Source: Streptomyces olivochromogenes (GTDB lineage: Bacteria; Actinomycetota; Actinomycetes; Streptomycetales; Streptomycetaceae). From it: a stretch of 64,000 nucleotides of DNA. Under the pieces are notes generated by a model. That model was not told the DNA's origin. It saw nothing but the letters and a program-made list of their open reading frames with translations, and ran no database searches. This document shows positions 50,299-58,636 of the stretch, piece by piece. Where the stretch lies: NCBI RefSeq assembly GCF_001514115.1, contig NZ_KQ948451.1:764084-828083 (forward strand). Direction: 5' to 3'. Numbering within the stretch: position 1 is the stretch's first letter; each line of letters begins with the position of its first letter. Both the position numbers and the translations under genes were made by a program.

Positions 50299-53153
50299 TG
50301 TCCGCCCCGTACGACCTGTTCGGCGCACCCGGGTACGAGCAGTTGCTCGCGGTGCTCGGCGCCGCCGAGGAGTCGCACACCCGGTACGAGCGCACCGGCC
50401 GGCTCCCGGACCTGGAACGGGCCCTGGTCCTCTTCGACGCCGTGCTCGACAGGACGCAGAACATCGACCTCCGCAGCGCCGCCATGAACGGGGTCGGCAC
50501 ATCCCTGTGGTCCCGCTACGAACGGTTCGGCGAACCGGCCGACCTGGACGGGGCCATCACCCTGTTCCGCGAGGCCCTGGCCCCGTACGGGGCGGAGGTC
50601 ACCGTCGCCACGCCCTCCTATTGGACGAACCTCTCCGGCGCGCTGCGGCTGCGGTGGCTGCGGACGCACGACGCCCGGGACCTGACCGCCTCCGTCGACG
50701 CGATCCGAACAGCCCTCGACTCGACGCCGCCCGTAGGCGCGCGCCGCTCCAACCGTCTGGACAGCCTGGGTGACGCGCTGCTGAGCCTCTATCACCTGCA
50801 CGGCGACTCCGCCGCGCTCGCGGAGGCCGTCGGAACCTTCCGGGCGGCGGTGGCCTGCGCCGCGCCGGGCACGGAGGAGCAGACCTGGGCCCGCTCCAAC
50901 CTCGCCGAGGCGCTGCGTCTGCATCACCACCAGTCCCCCGACGGCGCCCCGGAGGCGCTCGACGAGGCGGCTCTGCTGGCGCGGGCGGTCCTCGCCGCAG
51001 TCCCGCGGCGCCATCGGCTGTATCCGCGGTTCCTGTCGAACCTCGCCTCGATCCTGGCCGAGCGCCATCAGGCCCGGGCGGACACCGCCGACCTGCGCGA
51101 GGCAGCCCGGGCCGCCCGCCGTGCGGTCGCCGCGACGCCGGCGGGACATCCCAACCTGGTGCAGCGCAACGCGGTGCTTGCGACCGTACGACGTCTGGAA
51201 CTCATCGGCGCGGCAGATGTCGACGCGCCCGCGCCCAGGGTTCTCGACGGCGGCGGACGCCGTTCGACGCGCCGCGAACGGCGGGCCGTGCGCGCATGGG
51301 TCCGGGCCACCGCCGAGGCGTACGCCACCACTCCCGAAGGACACGCGCTGCGCGGGCTCGCCCTGCTGAACCACGGTTCCGCCCTGGGCACGCAGGCGGT
51401 GACCGAGGGCGATCCGCACGCCCTCGCGGCGGCGATCGACCTGCACCGCAAGGCCGCGTCCGACCCGACCATGGACGTCAGCGTCCGGGTGGGCTGCGCG
51501 CACCTGTGGGCACTGAGCCTCATCGGCGGCGGCGAGGGCCGCTCGCCCGACAACCACGCCGCGGCCATGGAGCCGTTCCGGCTCGCGGTCGAACTGCTGC
51601 CGCGCACGGCGTCGTACCGCATCGGACGCATGGACCGCGCACGCCGGTTGGGCAGGTTCGCGGGTCTCGCGCAGGACGCGGCGGCCTGCGCGCTGGAGCT
51701 GGCCGACCCCGAACTCGCGCTGCGGCTCCTGGAGCAGGGTCGTGGCGTGCTGCTCGCCCAAGCCCTCGACGCCCGCACGGACACCACGGACCTGCTGAGC
51801 CGTCTGCCGGACGAACTCGCCGCCGAGTACGCCCGGTTGATCCCCCAGCTGGACCGCCCCGAAGCCGCCGCCTTCATCTCGTCCGGACCGGCCGGGACCG
51901 GTGCTGGCCACCCGGCCCCCGGCACCCCGCTGGCGGGCGAGGACCGGCACGCCCTGGCCGAGCGGTGGGACCGGCTCGTGGCGGCGATCCGACGCGAGCC
52001 GGGCTTCGGGGACTTCCTGCGGCTCCCCCGCACCGCCGAGATGCTCGCCGGACTCGGTGACGAGGGCCCGGTGGTGATGGTCAACGTCAGCCCGCTGCGC
52101 TGCGACGCGCTCGTCCTGCGCGAGGGACGGGTGCGGTGCGTACCGCTGACGGGGCTCAGCCATGCGGAGGTGGTCCGCCGGGCCGACGCCTTCCTCGTCG
52201 CCGTCCGTACGGCGGGCGACGCCGGCCAGCCCTTGTCTCGCCAGCGTGACGCCCAGTCCGAGATCCGGGAGACGCTCGCCTGGCTGTGGACGGCGGTGGT
52301 CGAACCGGTCCTGGACGCGCTCGGGATCCGCGCCGACGACGAGCCCGGCGGGGAGTCCCCGGGACGGATGTGGTGGATCCCCACCGGCCCCTTGACCGCC
52401 CTGCCCCTGCACGCGGCCGGGCGCCACGAGAACGACCGGGACAACCTGCTCGACCGTGCCGTCAGTTCGTACGCCCCGACCGTCAACAGCCTCGTCCACG
52501 CCCGGCGCCGCCAGACCGCACGAGCGGACCGGCGGCCGACCGCCCCCACGGCCCCGCTGGTGGTCGCCGTGCCGGCGCCGCCGGGCGCGGGGCTCGTGCC
52601 GCTGGAGGGCGCGCGGGCGGAGGCTGCCCTGCTGGCCGCGCGACCGGGCGCCCGTCTGCTCCTGGACGAGCAGGCGGTACGCCGGACCGTGCTCGACGCG
52701 CTCCCCCACCACCCCTGGGTGCACTTCGCCTGCCACGCCGTCGCCGCCGACGACGCGGCCGCGACCGGCCAGGTCCTGCTGCACGACCACGACACGGCCC
52801 CGCTCACCCTCACCGACATCGCCCGGCTCCGGCTCCCGGCCGCGGAGCTGGCGTACCTCTCGGCGTGCGAGACCACCCGCGGCCGCGGCGAGTACGCCGA
52901 CGAGGCGCTGCACATCACCGGCGCCTTCCACATGGCCGGCTTCACCCACGTCATCGGCACCCTCTGGGCCGTCGACGACGAGACCTCCCGCGAACTGGCC
53001 GACCACTTCTACTCGGCCTTCGCGCCCCGACACCCCTTCCCCAGTCGGACGGCGTACGCCCTGCACACCGCGGTACGCGCCCTCCGCGACGCCGACGAGG
53101 GCTACCGCCTGAACCCGAGCCTGTGGGCGCCGTACATCCATGTGGGGCCGTAG
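50298..53153 (+). CDS. CHAT-domain (caspase-like) protein with TPR-like N-terminus
   Basis: A 951-residue protein. Residues 1-480 are helical TPR-like repeats (YERTGRLPDLERALVLFDAVLD, YERFGEPADLDGAITLFREAL, GDSAALAEAVGTFRAAV). Residues about 580-950 are a CHAT domain: the catalytic His813 lies in VHFACHA and the nucleophile Cys857 in YLSACETTRG, both intact. CHAT proteins are cysteine proteases related to separase and caspase, and bacterial ones can activate gasdermin-type pores or toxins. The target here is unknown. It is coupled to the upstream small TPR gene; a divergent membrane protein and a Cys-rich adaptor lie across 70 bases. Confidence 0.9.
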   Translation: MSAPYDLFGAPGYEQLLAVLGAAEESHTRYERTGRLPDLERALVLFDAVLDRTQNIDLRSAAMNGVGTSLWSRYERFGEPADLDGAITLFREALAPYGAEVTVATPSYWTNLSGALRLRWLRTHDARDLTASVDAIRTALDSTPPVGARRSNRLDSLGDALLSLYHLHGDSAALAEAVGTFRAAVACAAPGTEEQTWARSNLAEALRLHHHQSPDGAPEALDEAALLARAVLAAVPRRHRLYPRFLSNLASILAERHQARADTADLREAARAARRAVAATPAGHPNLVQRNAVLATVRRLELIGAADVDAPAPRVLDGGGRRSTRRERRAVRAWVRATAEAYATTPEGHALRGLALLNHGSALGTQAVTEGDPHALAAAIDLHRKAASDPTMDVSVRVGCAHLWALSLIGGGEGRSPDNHAAAMEPFRLAVELLPRTASYRIGRMDRARRLGRFAGLAQDAAACALELADPELALRLLEQGRGVLLAQALDARTDTTDLLSRLPDELAAEYARLIPQLDRPEAAAFISSGPAGTGAGHPAPGTPLAGEDRHALAERWDRLVAAIRREPGFGDFLRLPRTAEMLAGLGDEGPVVMVNVSPLRCDALVLREGRVRCVPLTGLSHAEVVRRADAFLVAVRTAGDAGQPLSRQRDAQSEIRETLAWLWTAVVEPVLDALGIRADDEPGGESPGRMWWIPTGPLTALPLHAAGRHENDRDNLLDRAVSSYAPTVNSLVHARRRQTARADRRPTAPTAPLVVAVPAPPGAGLVPLEGARAEAALLAARPGARLLLDEQAVRRTVLDALPHHPWVHFACHAVAADDAAATGQVLLHDHDTAPLTLTDIARLRLPAAELAYLSACETTRGRGEYADEALHITGAFHMAGFTHVIGTLWAVDDETSRELADHFYSAFAPRHPFPSRTAYALHTAVRALRDADEGYRLNPSLWAPYIHVGP

Positions 53154-53201
53154 GCGCATCGGCCTGAAGCACACGTATGCCGGTCACCGCCGCCCGGCTG
53201 C

Positions 53202-53687
53202 CTACGCGGCGAGCCTGCCCGGCGAGGGCTGCGGGGTGGCGCCGGCGCCCATGGCGGGCATGCGCCGCTCCTCCTGGTGCGTGCCCGGGCGCCCGGCGGC
53301 CGCCCATGCGGCGTACTCCTGGCGGACGTAGGGGCGGCCGCTGAGGTCGAGCGTGATCGCATCGGGGTGGTGCGGGCCGGCCACCAGGCCGGGATGGCGG
53401 CGGTCGTACAGCACGAGTTGCTCGGCGGTTTGCGCGGCGGCGCCGACCGGGCCGGGGCCCTCCAGGGCCATCCGGTCCATGAGAGCAGCCCTACGCAGCA
53501 GCCAGGCGCGTTCGGCGGCCGTCGCGTCGAGCGGCGGGCCGGTGACGGTCCGGACTCGGCGGCCGTCGCGTTCGGCCCCGAGGGCGAGCACCTGATGCAT
53601 CTCGCGACGCAGGTCGGGGGCGTTCGCGTACGCCTCGTGCGGAGGCGGTGCGTCGATGGCCTCGGCGGTCTTCGGGGTGACCCTCAT
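53202..53687 (-). CDS. uncharacterised protein of an RsbW-like cassette
   Basis: A 161-residue protein without membrane segments. It contains LRREMHQVLALGAERDGRRVRTVTGPPLDATAAERAWLLRRAALMDRMALE and DAITLDLSGRPYVRQEYAAWAAAG; I recognise no domain. The last gene of a three-gene set (RsbW-like ATPase, small Cys protein, this), with GGAGG seven bases before the ATG at 53687. Such sets resemble the small regulatory cassettes (whiJ/abaA type) common in Streptomyces, though the usual XRE and DUF397 genes are missing. Confidence 0.7.
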   Translation of the reverse strand: MRVTPKTAEAIDAPPPHEAYANAPDLRREMHQVLALGAERDGRRVRTVTGPPLDATAAERAWLLRRAALMDRMALEGPGPVGAAAQTAEQLVLYDRRHPGLVAGPHHPDAITLDLSGRPYVRQEYAAWAAAGRPGTHQEERRMPAMGAGATPQPSPGRLAA

Positions 53688-53689
53688 GC

Positions 53690-53890
53690 TCACACCTCCG
53701 CCCGTGCACCAAGGCCGCAGCGTTTGCAGAGCACCGTGGCATGGTCGGGGTCGCCGTGGTCGAGGACCGGCAGGTTTGCCGGGGAGGGCACGAGTACCTG
53801 CGCCGGGCCCGGGCAGCGATCGACGGGGCACGGCTTGTGGGTCGCGAAGGCCCAACCGGCGGAGGCATCGGGTGATCCGGGGCCGGTCAT
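53690..53890 (-). CDS. 66-residue cysteine-rich small protein
   Basis: A 66-residue protein with two cysteine pairs, CPVDRC near residue 21 and CKRC near residue 57, so a zinc ribbon is plausible. The ATG at 53890 overlaps the RsbW-like gene's stop (ATGA), and the next gene starts two bases after its stop. This tight coupling is the main evidence that it is real. Confidence 0.65.
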   Translation of the reverse strand: MTGPGSPDASAGWAFATHKPCPVDRCPGPAQVLVPSPANLPVLDHGDPDHATVLCKRCGLGARAEV

Positions 53891-54321
53891 GCCGAGCACC
53901 TCAGGCAGGCGCGGACTTCGCGGCCGCTGCCCGTCTGGTGGACCTCGGTGGACTGTGCGAGGTACTGGACGATGCCGGTGCCGCGGCCGTGTTCGTCCGG
54001 GGCGATGTCGGGGCGAAGGTGCTCCACGGCCATTCCGGAGTCACTGACCACGATGTGCAATGTGCCGTGGTCGAGGACGAGCAGCAGGGTCATGCGCTCG
54101 CGCCCGTACTGGGCGGCGTTGGCGGCGAGTTCGTCGACGATGAGAACGGCTGAGTCCCGTTCGCTCGCGGGCACGCTCCAGGTCTCCAGCAGATCGGCCG
54201 CGAAGTGACGAACGGCGGAGACGTGCACCTCCTGCGCGGGCAGAGTGAGCAGCGCCTGGTGACTGCAGTGCCGGGTGGGCGGCGAGCTCGGGCGGGGGGA
54301 ATCGGTTACAAACATGATCAT
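53887..54321 (-). CDS. RsbW-like anti-sigma serine kinase (HATPase)
   Basis: A 144-residue GHKL ATPase. The N-box VDELAANAAQYG, a D-x-G-like SDSG segment and the G-box GRGTGIVQYLA are in order; the C-terminus reads GREVRACLRC. Stand-alone proteins of this kind in Streptomyces act as anti-sigma factors or serine kinases in stress and development switches. ATG at 54321 (preceded by GGAAGAG) or 54315. It is first in a three-gene cassette. Confidence 0.85.
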   Translation of the reverse strand: MIMFVTDSPRPSSPPTRHCSHQALLTLPAQEVHVSAVRHFAADLLETWSVPASERDSAVLIVDELAANAAQYGRERMTLLLVLDHGTLHIVVSDSGMAVEHLRPDIAPDEHGRGTGIVQYLAQSTEVHQTGSGREVRACLRCSA

Positions 54322-54671
54322 CTGGCTCTTCCGTGGATGTGCGGAGACCGGAAAATGGAGGACCGCCAACGACTTCGAGGGGCGGTCGGTAGGCCGGATC
54401 CTGCAGGGGAGCGCTCATTCAGTTCCACGGACGGCGCATGCCGAACGGTTCGGGATATTCCCGCCTTTTGCTCAACTTCTTGCGCGTCAGGTCAATGCCG
54501 ACGGCCGGGCCGAGTTCACTCGCCTCCGCAGGAGCGCGGTGCCGAATCCGGCGAGCAGGGGCACCGGCAGCACCTCGGCCAGACCCCCTTTTGAAGCCCA
54601 GGGCGCTGTCACCCACACACGCAGCCGACGCGCCTTTCCTCCGGGCGCACCGTGAGGAGTCGGCCGGATAC
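54322..54671. other. 350-base gap without a convincing gene
   Basis: Short frames occur on both strands but none has a ribosome site with coding-like codon use. One minus-strand frame near 54500-54590 (LPVPLLAGFGTALLRRRVNSARP) resembles a membrane-anchor tail and could be a remnant, but I do not call it a gene. Confidence 0.5.
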
Positions 54672-54712
54672 GCCGGGAGCCCGCCCGACGCATCGTCGGG
54701 CGGGCTCCCGGC
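54672..54712. terminator. 19-bp perfect hairpin terminator after the anti-sigma gene
   Basis: 54672-54690 and 54694-54712 are perfect complements (GCCGGGAGCCCGCCCGACG arm) around CAT. It lies four bases after the anti-sigma stop on the transcribed strand. Confidence 0.9.
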
Positions 54713-54715
54713 CCC

Positions 54716-55501
54716 TCACGCCTGCATCGTGACCAGCTTCTGACCGTTGCCGGCGACGATCTCAAAGTGCTCGATGGCTCCCGGAGACATGGCAACCGCT
54801 CCGGGGATCGTGGTGCCGGGAGGGTACTGGCCCGCCCGCCAGGTAGCGCCGTCCGCCCTGGCCCCGCCCGGCCCGACCGCCTGCAGCCGGCAGGTGATTC
54901 CGGCGGGCGCCCCCTTGGCGGAGACCAGCAGGACACTGCCCCAGGCGGTGGGCGAGACCTTGACCGAGGCGGTGACGCCGGTGACGGGGTCGCTTCCGGC
55001 GAAGGTGCGGAAGGCAGTCGGCGCGGTCGGCCCGGGCTGCGTCGCCAGGCTACCCACCGTTCCGGTAGTCGCCAGCCATGTGCCGCCGACCGCTGCCGCG
55101 ATGAACGTCAGGGAGGCGGCGGCGCCGGCCAGTTGCAGACGCCAGGTCCTGCGGCGCCGGGCCGCGGCCTGCTGGAGCAGCCTCTCCAGCACACCCGCCT
55201 GCGGCGCCGCGGGCGGGGTGGGCGGTACAGGCGAGGAGCCCTGAGCGCTCTGTGCTGCCCGCGCCACCAGCCGGTCGGCCAGGTCTTCGTCGGCCACCGG
55301 CACGGTCCGGCCCGCAGCTTCGGCTTCGGTCACCGTCGCCATCAGCGCGGGCAGTCCCGCCAGCTGGGCGTGTTCCGCCTGGCACTCGGCGCATCCCGCG
55401 AGGTGGGCGCGCGCTTGTTCCATTTCCGCCGGGGGCAGCGTGCCCAGGACGTACCCTCCCAGCGCCAGCCTGAGGGCGTCGTGCTCCGCGCTCATGCTCA
55501 T
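54716..55501 (-). CDS. transmembrane anti-sigma factor (RskA/zf-HC2 type)
   Basis: A 261-residue anti-sigma factor. The N-terminus carries the zinc-binding anti-sigma motif in LGGYVLGTLPPAEMEQARAHLAGCAECQAEH (H-x3-C-x2-C). One membrane helix, about 123-145 (LQLAGAAASLTFIAAAVGGTWLA), separates it from an extracellular RskA domain (TASVKVSPTAWGSVLLVSAKGAPAG). It should hold the upstream ECF sigma factor inactive until an envelope signal triggers proteolysis. ATG at 55501 has GGAGG seven bases upstream. It follows the sigma gene by 25 bases. Confidence 0.92.
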   Translation of the reverse strand: MSMSAEHDALRLALGGYVLGTLPPAEMEQARAHLAGCAECQAEHAQLAGLPALMATVTEAEAAGRTVPVADEDLADRLVARAAQSAQGSSPVPPTPPAAPQAGVLERLLQQAAARRRRTWRLQLAGAAASLTFIAAAVGGTWLATTGTVGSLATQPGPTAPTAFRTFAGSDPVTGVTASVKVSPTAWGSVLLVSAKGAPAGITCRLQAVGPGGARADGATWRAGQYPPGTTIPGAVAMSPGAIEHFEIVAGNGQKLVTMQA

Positions 55502-55526
55502 GGTCGCCACCTCCTGCATGTCACGG

Positions 55527-56147
55527 TCATGGCTCGATGCCCCGTTCCAGCAGCGCCAGCCGCAGGGCGTGCAGGGCGTAGTACGTCCGCGACTTCACGG
55601 TGCCCAGCGGGATGCCCAGCACCCGGGCGGCCTCCGCCATGGTGCGGCCCCGGTAGTAGGTCTCCAGCAGGATCGCGCGATGGTCCGGGGACAGCGTCCG
55701 GATGGCATCGGCCACCGCCCAGCTCTGCAGAACCTGCTCGATCTCGTCCTCGCCCGGTGCCTGCTCGGCTGCTCGCTCCAGCGCCTCGCCGCCGACCTCG
55801 GCCGGTCTGGCCTGCCGGGCCCGGTGGGCGTCGATGACCAGGCGCCGGGCCACCGTGCACAGCCAGGCCCGGGCCGGGCCGCGTGCCGGGTCGAACGCGG
55901 CGGGATGCTGCCACGCTCGCAGCAGCGTCTCCTGCACGACATCCTCCGCCCATTGCCAGTCTCCTGAGGTCAGCCGCAGCACGTAGTGGAACAGGGGCCC
56001 TGCGTGCTCCGCGTACAGAGTGCGCAAGAGTTCCTCGTCTGCGGTCGAAAGAGTCCCTTTACCAGAGACACGGTGCGCGGAGTCATCCGGATCGGTCCTT
56101 TGATCACGTTTTCGAGAACTCCAGGGCATAAGCCGATCATCGCGCAT
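55527..56147 (-). CDS. ECF sigma factor (SigK/SigL type)
   Basis: A 206-residue ECF sigma factor. Region 2 is LRTLYAEHAGPLFHYVLRLTSGDWQWAEDVVQETLLRAWQHP; region 4 is AIRTLSPDHRAILLETYYRGRTMAEAARVLGIPLGTVKSRTYYALHALR. It is paired with a membrane anti-sigma factor downstream. Start is uncertain: ATG at 56147 or 56129, neither with a ribosome site, so the mRNA may be leaderless. The divergent cupredoxin operon is a plausible target. Confidence 0.9.
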   Translation of the reverse strand: MRDDRLMPWSSRKRDQRTDPDDSAHRVSGKGTLSTADEELLRTLYAEHAGPLFHYVLRLTSGDWQWAEDVVQETLLRAWQHPAAFDPARGPARAWLCTVARRLVIDAHRARQARPAEVGGEALERAAEQAPGEDEIEQVLQSWAVADAIRTLSPDHRAILLETYYRGRTMAEAARVLGIPLGTVKSRTYYALHALRLALLERGIEP

Positions 56148-56566
56148 ATGTATTGCTTTGTCCCGTAACGCACGGCGTGGCACCGGTGGCACTCCGCGAG
56201 CACTACGGGCGGCACGCTCCTGCCGCGTCCGACGCGACCACCAGGACCACGCGAGCGGGGCGCCCGGACTGACCGATCTTCGGCGATCGCCAAGAAGCGT
56301 CATAAAATGTACATATCTACCGAACCAAGCGCCCCCGCCGCCCGTGAAGCCATACAAGAGCCGATTTACGCGGCGCACCCACTCAGGGCGCCGGCCACAC
56401 TCGCCCGGCTCACACGACGACAACGGTCCTGCGGAGCGCTCGACGCGCTCGACGCGCACGACGCGCCACTTGCGGCCCCGGATGAGGAACTGCCGCATGT
56501 CACCGGCGACTTCGCGGCACGCAAGGGCGGATGCACAGCTGCCTTGATCAGTGAGGAACGCACACC
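56148..56566. other. 420-base divergent regulatory gap
   Basis: It lies between the sigma gene and the cupredoxin operon. It has an AT-richer patch (56300-56325, CATAAAATGTACATATC) and no convincing coding frame. It should hold promoters for both sides; I could not identify a shared ECF motif by eye. Confidence 0.5.
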
Positions 56567-57124
56567 ATGTACCTGAACTTTCGTACACCAGGCCGACGAT
56601 CACGCCTCGCGGCCGGTCCTGCCGTCGCCACCGCCGTCGCGTTGGGACTCCTCAGCGCATGCGGCCAGTCGCCGCATTCCTCGTCCACCGGAGCCGACGC
56701 CATCACACCCGGTCCGGGTCAGCACCAGATGGCCGGGATGCCCGGTGCCGTCGGACCGGGGAACACGGCGGCCTCCGCTCCCGGCACCTCACCCGCGCCC
56801 ATGCCCATGCCCAGCATGAGCATGCCCATGAGCCCCCCGAGCACGGGCGCGGCGGCCGCACCGGTGAGCGGGGACGCCGTGGCGATCAAGAACTTCGCGT
56901 TCGCCCCGGCCACGCTCAAGGTCAAAGTGGGCACGACGGTGACCTGGACCAATCAGGACACCGATGCCCACACCGTCACCAGCACGGGATCGGGCGGCCC
57001 GTTGCGTTCGGCAGCCCTGAACACCCACGCGACCTACAGCTACACGTTCACCAAGCCCGGCACGTACTCCTACCTCTGCACCATCCATCCGTTCATGACC
57101 GCCACCGTGGAGGTGACCCGATGA
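56567..57124 (+). CDS. cupredoxin lipoprotein (plastocyanin/azurin-like)
   Basis: A 185-residue predicted lipoprotein. The lipobox LLSAC places the lipid-bearing Cys at 32. Residues 50-90 are Met/Pro/Gly-rich (MPMPSMSMPMS), possibly copper-binding. The cupredoxin domain (103-185) has type-1 copper ligands His135 (DAHTV), Cys171, His174 and Met177 (YLCTIHPFM). It should carry electrons or bind copper outside the membrane. ATG at 56567 has GAGGAA upstream. The stop overlaps the next start (ATGA). Confidence 0.92.
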   Translation: MYLNFRTPGRRSRLAAGPAVATAVALGLLSACGQSPHSSSTGADAITPGPGQHQMAGMPGAVGPGNTAASAPGTSPAPMPMPSMSMPMSPPSTGAAAAPVSGDAVAIKNFAFAPATLKVKVGTTVTWTNQDTDAHTVTSTGSGGPLRSAALNTHATYSYTFTKPGTYSYLCTIHPFMTATVEVTR

Positions 57125-58128
57125 CCGGCTACGACGACAGTCACGACAGCGCACCGGCCGACAATACCGAGCAGCCCGCCACGGAGCACGGCATGTCCCG
57201 GCGCCAACTCATGCGCCACGCGGGGTGGTTCGGCGGCGCCGTGGTACTGACCGTGGCCAGTGGAGAGGTGATCAGCCGCATCGCCGACTCCCGGGAGACC
57301 AACTCCAACTCCATGGCCGCCGTCGGCGCCACCGAAGCGGCGAACAGCTCGCTGCGGTTCGTCCAGGTCTCCGACAGCCATATCGGGTTCCAGGGCCCGG
57401 CGAACACGGACGTGGTCGGCTCATTCACCGAAGCGATCAACCAGGTCAACTCGCTCGGATTCCGACCCGACTTCGTCATGCACAGCGGCGACCTGACCCA
57501 CCTGTCCACGGCCGGCCAGTTCGACCAGGTCAAGCAGATGCTGACCGGTATGCAGACAGACCGTGTCTTCACCGTGCCGGGCGAGCACGACTCCATCGGC
57601 GATGCGGGCCGCGCCTACCGGAAGACCTTCGGCATGGGCACGCTCGGCGACGGCTGGTACAGCTTCGACACCCACGGCGTGCACTTCATCGCCCTGGTCA
57701 ACACGCTGAGCCTGGAGAAGCTCGGCCATCTCGGCAACGACCAGATCGACTTCGTCCGCAAGGACATCGCCGGACTGTCGTCGGACACCCCCATCGTGGT
57801 CTTCAGTCACATCCCGCTGTTCGCCATGTACCCGCGGTGGGGCTGGAGCACCGACGACGCCCTCAAGGTCATCGCCCTCCTGCGCCGCTTCTCCTCCGTC
57901 ACCTGTCTCAACGGGCACGTCCACCAGCTCTTCACCAAGACAGACGGCAACATCACCTTCCACTCCGCCACCACCACCGCCTACCCCCTGCCCAAACCGG
58001 GCCGCGCCCCCGCCCCCACTCCGCAGGTCGTCCCCGCCCGGCAGCTCAAGGCCGCACTCGGCATCCGCACCGTCGGCTACCGCCAGGGCGACCGCGAGCT
58101 GGCCGTCAAGGATCAGAGGCTGGCATGA
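57121..58128 (+). CDS. TAT-exported calcineurin-like metallophosphoesterase
   Basis: A 335-residue protein. A twin-arginine-like signal (SRRQLMRHAGWFGGAVVLTVASG) starts at about residue 27. The metallophosphoesterase motifs follow in order: DSHIGF, GDLTH, GEHD (replacing GNHD), FSHIP and NGHVHQ. It would act on a phosphate ester at the cell surface; the substrate is unknown. It is coupled to the cupredoxin gene and to the next gene by ATGA overlaps, so they form one operon, possibly read by the divergent ECF sigma factor. Confidence 0.9.
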   Translation: MTGYDDSHDSAPADNTEQPATEHGMSRRQLMRHAGWFGGAVVLTVASGEVISRIADSRETNSNSMAAVGATEAANSSLRFVQVSDSHIGFQGPANTDVVGSFTEAINQVNSLGFRPDFVMHSGDLTHLSTAGQFDQVKQMLTGMQTDRVFTVPGEHDSIGDAGRAYRKTFGMGTLGDGWYSFDTHGVHFIALVNTLSLEKLGHLGNDQIDFVRKDIAGLSSDTPIVVFSHIPLFAMYPRWGWSTDDALKVIALLRRFSSVTCLNGHVHQLFTKTDGNITFHSATTTAYPLPKPGRAPAPTPQVVPARQLKAALGIRTVGYRQGDRELAVKDQRLA

Positions 58129-58565
58129 ACACCCAAAGACTCCTCGCCCCCACCCTGCGATCGGCGAGCGCCGCCACCCTCGCCGCCGGCGGATACATAC
58201 ACGCCCGGCTCTACGTCGACGAGTACCGCTTCGTCCACATCATCGGCCCCTTGTTCCTGCTCCAGGCCAGCGCCTCCTTCGCCCTCGCCGCCCTGCTGCT
58301 GTTGGGAACACCACCCCTGCTTCTGAGGGCCGCCGCGGCCGGCGTCACGCTCGGCGCCCTCGCCGGCTTCATCGCCTCACGCACCGTGGGTGTCTTCGGA
58401 TTCACCGAACACGGCCTGCAGCCTGCCCCGCAAGCCCTCCTCAGCCTCCTCACCGAGACCGGCACGCTGCTGCTCCTGTCGATCTGGCAGATGACCGTGA
58501 CAAGACAACACCGCGCCGCCCGAACACCCGTCAGGACACCCGTCCGGGAGCGGGCCACCAACTGA
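58125..58565 (+). CDS. small integral membrane protein of the cupredoxin operon
   Basis: A 146-residue protein with about four hydrophobic helices (IIGPLFLLQASASFALAALLLLG, LLLRAAAAGVTLGALAGFIAS, PQALLSLLTETGTLLLLSIWQ). It shows a HARLYVDEYRFVHIIGPLF segment typical of small DoxX-like or unnamed actinobacterial membrane proteins. ATG at 58125 overlaps the phosphoesterase stop. Role unknown; membrane partner of the operon. Confidence 0.8.
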   Translation: MNTQRLLAPTLRSASAATLAAGGYIHARLYVDEYRFVHIIGPLFLLQASASFALAALLLLGTPPLLLRAAAAGVTLGALAGFIASRTVGVFGFTEHGLQPAPQALLSLLTETGTLLLLSIWQMTVTRQHRAARTPVRTPVRERATN

Positions 58566-58578
58566 ACCACCACGTCCA

Positions 58579-58619
58579 AGCCGCTCGGGACGGCCCAGAG
58601 CCGACTCGGGACGGCCCAG
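58579..58619. repeat. 20/21-bp tandem duplication after the membrane gene
   Basis: AGCCGCTCGGGACGGCCCAG (58579-58598) and a 21-base variant with one inserted A (58599-58619). It lies between the stop at 58565 and the next ribosome site. Confidence 0.85.
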
Positions 58620-58636
58620 AACCAAGGAGTACCCCC

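Noticed and set aside
49881..53174. 1097-residue minus-strand frame opposite the CHAT gene
   Set aside because: The CHAT frame has intact catalytic motifs. The antisense translation is low-complexity Gly/Arg/Val and has no ribosome site.
54480..54600. remnant of a membrane-anchored surface protein
   Set aside because: Only a 25-residue hydrophobic-plus-Arg tail is seen in one frame, with no ribosome site or upstream domain. It is too weak to call a pseudogene.
56158..56547. 129-residue plus-strand frame upstream of the cupredoxin gene
   Set aside because: Composition is Arg/Ser/His/Pro-rich without pattern, the frame crosses an AT-rich promoter region, and no ribosome site is present.
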